Shown here piece by piece: positions 6,784-14,853 of a stretch of DNA of 18,233 bases. A program made the position numbers and the translations under genes. The stretch is from Rhodospirillales bacterium (GTDB taxonomy: Bacteria; Pseudomonadota; Alphaproteobacteria; Micavibrionales; UBA2020): positions 1 through 18,233 of the forward strand of contig JAHFPI010000015.1 in assembly GCA_023266795.1 (NCBI GenBank). Reading direction: 5' to 3'. The notes under the pieces were generated by a model that saw only the letters and a program-made list of their open reading frames with translations, ran no database searches and was not told where the DNA came from. Positions within the stretch are counted from its first letter, which is position 1. Each line of letters begins with the position of its first letter.

Positions 6784-7068
6784 GTGAGGCCTCCCCTAAA
6801 TGGAAGTCCGTAAAATCAATAAAATCTAAAAATAAAAGCCTATAAAAAAATCTCTCTCTATACCTTTAGTATAGCACGATTACACGCGTAAATGCTGCTT
6901 TAACAGTATTCACGAACGATTCGAAAATGTTAAATAAACTCATAAAACCGGTCTTTAGAAGACGACTCGGAAATGCTGAAAATGGCCGTATTTATTGCAT
7001 AAAATGCGCTAAAACCAACCGGCAATTGTAACGATTTTTAGGATAATTCCCAGACAGGTTTTTTCACG
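6784..7068. other. AT-rich intergenic region between mgtE and the Cys-rich gene
   Basis: These 285 bases hold no convincing ORF. The stretch CTATAC-CTTTA-GTATAG (6858-6874) is a six-base inverted repeat. On the minus strand it contains TATACT, a good -10 box about 85 bases upstream of the ATG at 6783, but no matching -35 is seen. No strong T-tailed hairpin follows the mgtE stop. Confidence 0.5.
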
Positions 7069-8475
7069 CTAAAGCATCAACCAGCTCGCCAGTCCCAGAA
7101 ACGAGAAGAACCCGACGATGTCCGTGACGGTGGTGAGAAAGACCACGGCGGACTGGGCGGGGTCGTGGCCCATGCGGCTCATGACGATGGGGATCATGGC
7201 GCCGGAAAATCCGGCGGCGATCAGGTTCATGATCATGGCGGCGCCGATAATCATGCCCAGCTGCAGGTTGTGAAACCACAGGAAAACCACGGCGCCCATG
7301 ATGACGGCGAACAGGATGCCGTTGATGAGGCCGACGATGGCTTCCTTGGCGATGACGCGCGGGCTGTTGGAGGAAGAAAGGTCTTTGGTGGCCAGCGCAC
7401 GGACGGCGACGGCGAGGGACTGCGTTCCGGCGTTGCCGCCCATCGAGGCCACAATCGGCATCAGCACGGCCAGCACGGTGATTTTGGCAATAGTGGCTTC
7501 GAACAGGCTGATAACCCACGCGGCGGCGATGGCGGTCACTAGGTTGATTGCCAGCCAGAAAAACCGCGAGTTTGCCGTTGCAATGATCGGCCGGTGAATG
7601 TCGGTATCGCTGACCCCGCTGAGGTTCAGCAGGTCTTTCTCCGCCTCTTTATCGATAACGTCAACGATGTCGTCCACGGTGATGACGCCGATAAGCTGTT
7701 CATTCTCGTCGACCACGGGGGCCGAAAGAAGGTCTTTGCGGCGGAAGAGGAAAGCAACCTGCTCCTGATCCATCGTTACCGGGATGGTGACGTATTCCTC
7801 GCCGACCAGCGTATCGACTTTCACGGAGCGTTGCGCGCAGAGGACGTTGCTCAGCGTGACGGTGCCGATAAAGCGGTGCATGGGGTCGACGATAAAGATA
7901 TTATAAAACTTTTCCGGCAGGGTTGTGGCGGCGGCGCGCAGGTAATCCACGGTCTTGCCGACGGTCCAGAACTGGGGAATAGCCACAAATTCCCGCTGCA
8001 TCATCCGTCCGGCGCTTGCTTCGGGGAAGGTGAGACCTTCCTCGACAACGGCACGCAGGTTGCGGTTAAGATGGCGGAGGATGTTGCCCTGCCGCTCCTC
8101 GTCAAGGCCGTTAATCAGGCCGATGGCGTCATCACTGTCAAGCTCGCTGACGATGGCGGCGATATTCTTGCCGGACATATGCTCCAGCAGGTCGTTGAGG
8201 AGATCGTGGTCGAAGTATGAGAAGGTTTCAGGATGGAGGTCGTCTTCCAGCACTTCAATCAGCTTATGCCGCCGCGCGCTGTCCAGCTTGACGATCAGTT
8301 CGGCGGCGTCGGGCGCGGGCAGGTCGCGGCATAGCTCCTGAATGCGGTCGGTATAGTTCTGGTCAAGAAGGCTGGCAATCTCCTGAATAAAGGCATCCGC
8401 CAAGCCGACCTGTTGTTCTACGGCGCCGTCGTCCAATGCCTGTTTATCGGGTATTACCTCATCTTCCATTTCCAT
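7069..8475 (-). CDS. mgtE: Magnesium transporter MgtE
   Basis: MgtE is a homodimeric Mg2+ channel in the inner membrane, gated by cytoplasmic Mg2+. In order, the 468-residue protein has an MgtE-N superhelical domain (to about 150) and a CBS pair (about 155-280, with I-G-V-I-T-V-D-D-I-V-D-V-I). Five membrane helices follow from about 310. The conserved M-G-G-N-A-G-T-Q signature is present. In the last helix T-V-T-D-I-V-G-F-F carries the aspartate that forms the pore ion site in the Thermus enzyme. The frame can begin at a TTG (8478), but the adjacent ATG at 8475 is preferred; neither has a strong Shine-Dalgarno. It starts 30 bases after the maeB stop and is probably read from the maeB transcript. 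Confidence 0.93.
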   Translation of the reverse strand: MEMEDEVIPDKQALDDGAVEQQVGLADAFIQEIASLLDQNYTDRIQELCRDLPAPDAAELIVKLDSARRHKLIEVLEDDLHPETFSYFDHDLLNDLLEHMSGKNIAAIVSELDSDDAIGLINGLDEERQGNILRHLNRNLRAVVEEGLTFPEASAGRMMQREFVAIPQFWTVGKTVDYLRAAATTLPEKFYNIFIVDPMHRFIGTVTLSNVLCAQRSVKVDTLVGEEYVTIPVTMDQEQVAFLFRRKDLLSAPVVDENEQLIGVITVDDIVDVIDKEAEKDLLNLSGVSDTDIHRPIIATANSRFFWLAINLVTAIAAAWVISLFEATIAKITVLAVLMPIVASMGGNAGTQSLAVAVRALATKDLSSSNSPRVIAKEAIVGLINGILFAVIMGAVVFLWFHNLQLGMIIGAAMIMNLIAAGFSGAMIPIVMSRMGHDPAQSAVVFLTTVTDIVGFFSFLGLASWLML

Positions 8476-8505
8476 CAATCGGAGTCCCGGTCTTGGCTAA
8501 AGTTA

Positions 8506-10842
<2,337 letters not shown>

Positions 10843-10859
10843 GGGGCAATACTCCGTTC

Positions 10860-10889
10860 AAAAAACCAGAATAAAGTATATTCCGGTTT
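10860..10889 (-). terminator. Intrinsic terminator or attenuator between tRNA-Leu and maeB
   Basis: Read on the minus strand, AACCGGAATA (10889-10880) pairs with TATTCTGGTT (10874-10865) over ten positions (one G-U). The loop is five bases and a run of T continues to 10860. It fits the end of the tRNA transcript. TATACT (10881-10876), a possible maeB -10 box, lies within the same hairpin, but no good -35 is visible. Confidence 0.65.
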
Positions 10890-10934
10890 CCGGCGTCTGG
10901 CTTCTGATTTTTTGGGTTATCTCGTTGGCGTAAG

Positions 10935-10964
10935 CCACCCGAAGCCCGTAAGGGCGAAGGGTGG
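10935..10964 (-). repeat. Imperfect hairpin at the tRNA-Leu 3' end
   Basis: CCACCC (10964-10959 on the minus strand) pairs with GGGTGG (10940-10935), and inside it GCCC pairs with GGGC around TTAC. The first three bases of the left arm are the encoded CCA end of the tRNA, so the precursor could hide its own 3' end. There is no T-tract after it, so this is not a classical terminator. Confidence 0.4.
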
Positions 10965-11046
10965 TGCGGTCGAAAAGACTCGAACTTTCACGGGTTGCCC
11001 CGCAGCCACCTCAAGGCTGTGCGTCTACCAATTCCGCCACGACCGC
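10962..11046 (-). tRNA. tRNA-Leu (anticodon GAG), CCA encoded
   Basis: The minus strand folds as a class II tRNA of 85 bases. The acceptor stem is GCGGTCG with CGACCGC, discriminator A and an encoded CCA. The D-arm contains GGTAGAC. The anticodon stem CAGCC/GGCTG encloses the loop TTGAGGT, with anticodon GAG at 11012-11010. A long variable arm (CGGG-GCAA-CCCG) and the T-loop TTCGAGT follow. The long variable arm and A-loop sequence mark tRNA-Leu, reading CUC and CUU. It lies between an unknown gene upstream and maeB downstream on the same strand. Confidence 0.95.
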
Positions 11047-11123
11047 ATATCGTACATCGCTGGTGGTATTTCAATAACAGAATGTCTGAAAGAAGGCAAG
11101 TCCATGTAAAAGGGAGTTTTTAA

Positions 11124-11654
11124 CTAGTCCGGCTTCGGCTTTCCCGGCTGTTTTGGCGCGGGCTGAGGGGGTCTCGGAGGCATAATATTGCTCTTTTCAA
11201 GCCGTGACTTGTAAATGTCTTCAAGTCCCTCCTGAAACTGCTGCGGCAGCAGGCGGTAAGCCACCATATAATGATCCGAAGGTTCCCCCGGGGACGGGAG
11301 TTTATTGCTGTATTTCAGATGGGCTTCTTCCACCTCCCGCAGGATCATGAAAGCAGCGTCAAAGCTTACTTTATTGTCCTTAGCCGTAGCGCTATCAGCA
11401 TGTTTCGCTATGGCGGCGTTGACGGCAGCCTCCGACAGCTTATATCCGGGATAGTATTTTGCGTACCAAATATCATTGGAATCGATATAGATCGTCCATC
11501 GGTCGTTCCCGCTTTTTTGGGCAGTAAACCTGAGATAAACGCCCATATTATCTCTGCCGGGGATGGGGAGCACCCGCGTTGTCATCCGGTTGGCTTCGTC
11601 GAAGGAAGCTGCTGGCTTGCCGGCCATTTTTCTGAAAACTGATTTGACGCTCAT
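11124..11654 (-). CDS. Uncharacterised 176-residue cytoplasmic protein
   Basis: I do not recognise the family. No signal peptide or membrane segment is visible. The region around residues 28-70 (numbered from 11654) looks like a beta-sheet core with R-W-T-I-Y-I-D-S-N-D-I-W-Y-A. A helical part follows, and the C-terminal tail from about 157 is Pro/Lys-rich (P-P-R-P-P-Q-P-A-P-K) and probably disordered. The frame opens at a GTG at 11690 without a ribosome site. The ATG at 11654 has AAAGGA about 9 bases upstream and is chosen. It is divergent from lipB across about 106 bases; the tRNA-Leu gene lies 77 bases downstream with no terminator visible between them, so read-through is possible. Confidence 0.6.
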   Translation of the reverse strand: MSVKSVFRKMAGKPAASFDEANRMTTRVLPIPGRDNMGVYLRFTAQKSGNDRWTIYIDSNDIWYAKYYPGYKLSEAAVNAAIAKHADSATAKDNKVSFDAAFMILREVEEAHLKYSNKLPSPGEPSDHYMVAYRLLPQQFQEGLEDIYKSRLEKSNIMPPRPPQPAPKQPGKPKPD

Positions 11655-11760
11655 GGCTGATTGTCCTTTTGTAAACTTATGTAATTTCACAAAAACCAGA
11701 TTACTAAATTGTTAGATATGTTAGTAAGATATGTCAATATAGAAACGGCAACGAACTCAA

Positions 11761-12402
11761 ATGATACAAACTCAAAATATCAGGAAAACCGAGTGGCAGG
11801 TGGAAAAGGCGCCGGTCGCCTATGACCATGCAGTCGCATTTATGGAGGACAGAGCCGCCGCAATCCGTAACGGGGGAGCCGCCGACCTTGTCTGGCTGAT
11901 TGAACATCCGCCGCTCTACACCGCCGGTACCAGCGCTGCCTCGAAAGACCTGATTGATCCGGTGTTTCCGGTTTATCAGACGGGACGGGGAGGGCAGTAC
12001 ACCTATCACGGCCCCGGCCAACGCATTGCCTATGTGATGCTGGATCTGCAAAAACGTGGCGCCAATCTTCGCCAGTATGTCCACGATCTGGAGGAATGGG
12101 TTATTACGGCGCTCAAAACTTTCGACGTGCAGGGAGAGCGCCGTACAGGGCGCATCGGGATCTGGGTAGCGGCAAAAGGATCCGAAGCAAAGATTGCGGC
12201 GGTAGGCGTGCGTGTCCGGAAATGGGTGACTTACCACGGTCTTTCGATCAACCTTAATCCTGATTTATCCCATTACAACGGGATCATCCCCTGTGGCATT
12301 AAAGATTATGGCGTGACTTCGCTTGCGGATATGGGCGTTAAAGTCACTATGCCGGAGCTTGACCTGGCGTTGCAGCAGAGCTGGGGGCGTATCTTTACAT
12401 GA
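11761..12402 (+). CDS. lipB: Octanoyl-[acyl-carrier-protein]:protein N-octanoyltransferase LipB
   Basis: LipB moves octanoate from acyl carrier protein to lipoyl domains of 2-oxoacid dehydrogenases and the glycine cleavage H protein, the first step of lipoate assembly. The 213-residue protein has the family signature R-G-G-Q-Y-T-Y-H-G-P-G-Q (76-87). It also has the N-terminal W-L-I-E-H-P-P-L-Y-T-A-G (45-56), the catalytic lysine K144 in A-K-I-A-A-V-G-V and the catalytic cysteine C178 in I-P-C-G-I. Length is normal. No clear Shine-Dalgarno precedes the ATG, although the first residues look family-like. The stop overlaps the next gene's ATG by four bases. No lipA is present in the window. Confidence 0.95.
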   Translation: MIQTQNIRKTEWQVEKAPVAYDHAVAFMEDRAAAIRNGGAADLVWLIEHPPLYTAGTSAASKDLIDPVFPVYQTGRGGQYTYHGPGQRIAYVMLDLQKRGANLRQYVHDLEEWVITALKTFDVQGERRTGRIGIWVAAKGSEAKIAAVGVRVRKWVTYHGLSINLNPDLSHYNGIIPCGIKDYGVTSLADMGVKVTMPELDLALQQSWGRIFT

Positions 12403-12926
12403 ATATTGTTGTAAGGACAAAATCATGGACAGCGACAACCGGCACACTGGAAATAGGCGGGCAGGCTTTTGACTGCACGCTGGGTCGCACCGGCGTTGTG
12501 CTGTCTGAGGCGAAGAAAGAGGGCGATGGCAAGACGCCGCTCGGTATTTTTCCGCTGCGCCAGTTGCTCTACCGTGCTGACCGTGTGCCCAAGCCGCTAA
12601 CGGGGCTGCATGTTGAAATCCTGACTCCGGCAACGGGGTGGTGCGAAGATTCCACACATCCGGATTATAATAAAAAAATCATCCTGCCGCATCCCGCCGT
12701 ACACGACCGGATGACACGGGAGGATCACCTTTATGATTATACCGTGGTGATTGGTTACAATGATGCTCCGGCGGTGGCGGGCAAAGGCAGTGCAATTTTT
12801 ATGCATCTGGCGCGGCCTGATTTCAGTCCCACTGCCGGATGCGTGGGGCTGCGGGCGGGCGACATGTTAGCAGTATTGAAACTATGCAATAATTCCAGCA
12901 AAATAGAATTGCTGCCGCCGGTCTGA
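12399..12926 (+). CDS. L,D-transpeptidase (YkuD) domain protein
   Basis: The 175-residue protein is a YkuD/ErfK-type domain, the fold that makes 3-3 peptidoglycan cross-links or links proteins to peptidoglycan through a catalytic cysteine. H136 lies in S-A-I-F-M-H, and T-A-G-C-V-G-L (145-151, C148) is a variant of the usual S/T-x-G-C motif. Unusually it has no signal peptide or membrane anchor, so export is unexplained. The short YkuD proteins of this class (with K-T-P-L-G-I-F-P near 45-52) often lack one, and their cellular role is unsettled. It overlaps lipB by four bases (ATGA), so it is translationally coupled to it; a link between lipoylation and cell-wall function is not evident. Confidence 0.85.
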   Translation: MNIVVRTKSWTATTGTLEIGGQAFDCTLGRTGVVLSEAKKEGDGKTPLGIFPLRQLLYRADRVPKPLTGLHVEILTPATGWCEDSTHPDYNKKIILPHPAVHDRMTREDHLYDYTVVIGYNDAPAVAGKGSAIFMHLARPDFSPTAGCVGLRAGDMLAVLKLCNNSSKIELLPPV

Positions 12927-12937
12927 TTCTCTATATT
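12909..12937 (+). promoter_or_regulatory. Possible promoter for the leader ORF and gapR
   Basis: TTGCTG (12909-12914) and TATATT (12932-12937, five of six to consensus) are separated by 17 bases, overlapping the end of the transpeptidase gene. Transcription would start near 12944, just before the strong ribosome site at 12948. The -35 box is weak. Confidence 0.35.
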
Positions 12938-12959
12938 GACCTGTCTCGGGGAGGCTTTA

Positions 12960-12992
12960 ATGTTTGCATCTGTTCAGCGAAAGGGCCGTTAA
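12960..12992 (+). CDS. Candidate 10-codon leader ORF immediately before gapR
   Basis: ATG at 12960 opens M-F-A-S-V-Q-R-K-G-R and stops with TAA at 12990-12992. GGGGAGG (12948-12954) lies five bases before the ATG; it is one of the strongest Shine-Dalgarno sequences in the window, better than that of gapR itself. The stop is one base from the gapR ATG (12994), an arrangement that favours re-initiation or coupling. It is too short to assess by composition; the ribosome site and spacing are the only evidence. Confidence 0.4.
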   Translation: MFASVQRKGR

Positions 12993-12993
12993 T

Positions 12994-13287
12994 ATGGCAA
13001 AATCAAATTTAAAACAAAAAGAGCCTCTCAAGAAGGTGACGACGAACGTCAGCGAAGTTTCAGGCAATCGCCTGAAATCTTTCATCGAGCGCGTCGAGCG
13101 GCTGGAAGAAGAAAAAAGCGCCATCGCCGAAGACATCCGTGACGTTTATGCCGAAGCCAAGGGAACCGGTTTTGATCCCAGGGTCATGCGCAAAATCGTT
13201 TCCCTGCGTAAAACAAATCTGGAAAAACGCCGTGAGCAGCAGGAACTGCTTGAGCTCTATATGTCCGCCATCGGTATGGCCGAATAA
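12994..13287 (+). CDS. gapR: GapR-family nucleoid-associated protein (DUF2312)
   Basis: GapR is an alphaproteobacterial chromosome protein that clamps overtwisted, often AT-rich DNA ahead of replication and transcription and stimulates type II topoisomerases (known from Caulobacter). The 97 residues carry the family core: L-K-S-F-I-E-R-V-E-R-L-E-E-E-K (25-39), then A-E-A-K-G-T-G-F-D (54-62) and R-K-I-V-S-L-R-K (66-73), a coiled coil followed by helices forming the DNA-encircling multimer. The first 20 residues are Lys-rich and variable. The frame can open at a TTG at 12964, but the ATG at 12994, after AAGGG about 10 bases upstream, is the right start for the family. The Sel1 gene begins directly after its TAA. 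Confidence 0.9.
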   Translation: MAKSNLKQKEPLKKVTTNVSEVSGNRLKSFIERVERLEEEKSAIAEDIRDVYAEAKGTGFDPRVMRKIVSLRKTNLEKRREQQELLELYMSAIGMAE

Positions 13288-14604
13288 ATGACCAGCCCAC
13301 AGCCAAAGCAGTTTCTAGTGATAACGTTCATGGCGGCGTTGCTTTGCCTGGGCCTGTTGTCGGGCGCTCCAGCGTGGGCACAGGATGAGGATAATAATAG
13401 CAGGCGCACGCCTACCTTCGATGATGCGCTGGCCGCTTATAATTACGGCGATAATGCAGAGGCAATAAAGGGTTTCTGGAGGCTTGCCGCCGCCGGAGAC
13501 GAGCGGGCGCAGTTTTATCTCGCTTACATGCAGGATACGGGGCAGGGCACCGGCAAGGATATTTACGGCGCTGTCAGCTGGTATAAGAAATCAGCGGAAA
13601 AGGACTATCTGCCTGCGATTACCTATATGGGCTACATCTACAGCACCGGGCATGGCGTCACCAAAGACGACAAGGAAGCCTTCAAGTGGTACGCCAAAGG
13701 GGCGCAGATGGGAGATGCCAGCGCCCAGAATGGCCTGGCGACGATGCTCCGTGAAGGACGCGGCTATAAGAAAGATTACGGTCTGGCGACGCAGTGGTAT
13801 TTGCAGGCTGCCACGCAGGGCCATACGCGGGCCCAGTACAATCTGGCCGAGATGTACCGCCGAGGACAGGGCGTGCAAGTAAATTATGCGGAAGCGCTCC
13901 GCTGGTACAGCTATGCCGCCCAAAAAGGCGATATGTACGCGCAAGATGCGCTTGGTGACATGTATCGTAACGGTCAGGGCGTGGATAAGGATCCAGTGCA
14001 GGCATTGGTGTACTACGGTCAGGCGGCGGAGAAAGGTCACGTGCCTGCGGAACTTGCGCTTGCCCGTATGTATGAGACCGGCGAGGGCGACAGCACCAAG
14101 GGACCGACAGATGCGGCGATCTGGTATGCGCACGCGGCTAAAAAAGGGAGTGCGCAGGCGCAGGCACGGCTCGGGTATTTCTACGAGAACGGCATCGGCC
14201 TGCCGCAGGATTTCAAGGGCGCCGTGCGGTGGTATACGAAGGCTGTCGAGGAAAACCACTATACGCCGCCAATGGTGGCTCTGGCGCACCTTTACGAGGA
14301 CGGCAAAGGCATACCGCAGGATATTGATAAAGCGCGCACCCTCTATCAGAAGGGCGCGGATGCGGGCGATCCTTATTGCCAGCGTGAGCTCGGGCGCCTT
14401 TACAAAGAAGGCAAGGGCGCGAGGAAAGATATGGTTCTGGCCTATCAGTGGCTGGCGCTGGCGGCGGCTGGTTTCCCTGAGGGTGAAGACAGGGCGAGCG
14501 CCGTGGTGAGCCGGATTGAGCTATCCAATGCGCTGTCAGAAGATCAGTTGAACGACGCCCGCCGCCGGGTGAGCACCTGGACCCCACGGAATATCAACAA
14601 ATAA
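13288..14604 (+). CDS. Exported Sel1-like repeat protein
   Basis: The 438-residue protein starts with a signal peptide (hydrophobic core at about 10-26, A-W-A cleavage near 31), so the mature protein is periplasmic or outer-membrane associated. After an acidic linker come about nine consecutive 36-residue Sel1 repeats between about 75 and 410. Each follows the pattern A-x-x-x-L-G-x-M-Y-x-x-G-x-G-V, then W-Y-x-x-A-A-x-x-G. Sel1 arrays are alpha-solenoid protein-binding scaffolds; in alphaproteobacteria they occur in signalling, cell envelope and secretion contexts. No catalytic domain is seen. The ATG abuts the gapR stop (TAAATG) and has only a weak ribosome site, so translation probably depends on gapR translation. 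The binding partner is unknown. Confidence 0.88.
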   Translation: MTSPQPKQFLVITFMAALLCLGLLSGAPAWAQDEDNNSRRTPTFDDALAAYNYGDNAEAIKGFWRLAAAGDERAQFYLAYMQDTGQGTGKDIYGAVSWYKKSAEKDYLPAITYMGYIYSTGHGVTKDDKEAFKWYAKGAQMGDASAQNGLATMLREGRGYKKDYGLATQWYLQAATQGHTRAQYNLAEMYRRGQGVQVNYAEALRWYSYAAQKGDMYAQDALGDMYRNGQGVDKDPVQALVYYGQAAEKGHVPAELALARMYETGEGDSTKGPTDAAIWYAHAAKKGSAQAQARLGYFYENGIGLPQDFKGAVRWYTKAVEENHYTPPMVALAHLYEDGKGIPQDIDKARTLYQKGADAGDPYCQRELGRLYKEGKGARKDMVLAYQWLALAAAGFPEGEDRASAVVSRIELSNALSEDQLNDARRRVSTWTPRNINK

Positions 14605-14804
14605 CGCGATTCACGGATTATTAACCAGTTTTTGCTATTCTGGAATCTGAAGCTTAAATGAATACGCTTTTCAGATTTGGGTAGGGGGAACTTCTCACCG
14701 GGATTCCGATTCGATAGAGTGGTGGAGTCCTGTAAAAGCAAGCAACGCATCAAGCCTTTCTCGGTTGGGTATGGAGGGGTTTGGTTCGGGACTTGAAAGA
14801 AAGT
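14605..14804 (+). ncRNA. Candidate structured 3' UTR or small RNA after the Sel1 gene
   Basis: About 200 bases without a credible ORF separate the Sel1 stop from the terminator at 14805. AATCTGAA (14644-14651) and TTCAGATT (14670-14677) form an eight-pair stem. CTCACC (14694-14699) pairs with GGTGGAG (14721-14727) with one bulge. The stretch 14764-14783 is G-rich and could form a two-layer quadruplex. No known RNA family (SRP, 6S, tmRNA, RNase P) is recognisable. A separate promoter is not obvious; TGC-TATTCT at 14631-14639 is a weak extended -10 candidate. Confidence 0.3.
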
Positions 14805-14839
14805 AGCCGGTCGGGGATAAAGTCCCGGCCGGCTTTTTC
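14805..14839 (+). terminator. Strong rho-independent terminator (gapR/Sel1 side, perhaps also acs)
   Basis: AGCCGG-T-CGGG (14805-14815) pairs with CCCG-G-CCGGCT (14824-14834) around an eight-base loop and is followed by TTTTTC in the plus direction. On the minus strand the hairpin lies 19 bases after the acs stop and is followed by ACTTTCTTTC, so it may also work weakly for acs. Confidence 0.88.
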
Positions 14840-14853
14840 TTGATCGGAATAAT

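Noticed and set aside
13288..14604. Repetitive DNA in the Sel1 gene as tandem repeats or a CRISPR-like array
   Set aside because: Repeats are at protein level (36-residue Sel1 units) and diverged at DNA level; this is coding sequence.
14771..14806. A small ORF M-E-G-F-G-S-G-L-E-R-K before the terminator
   Set aside because: No ribosome site, only eleven codons in a G-rich structured stretch; not better than chance.
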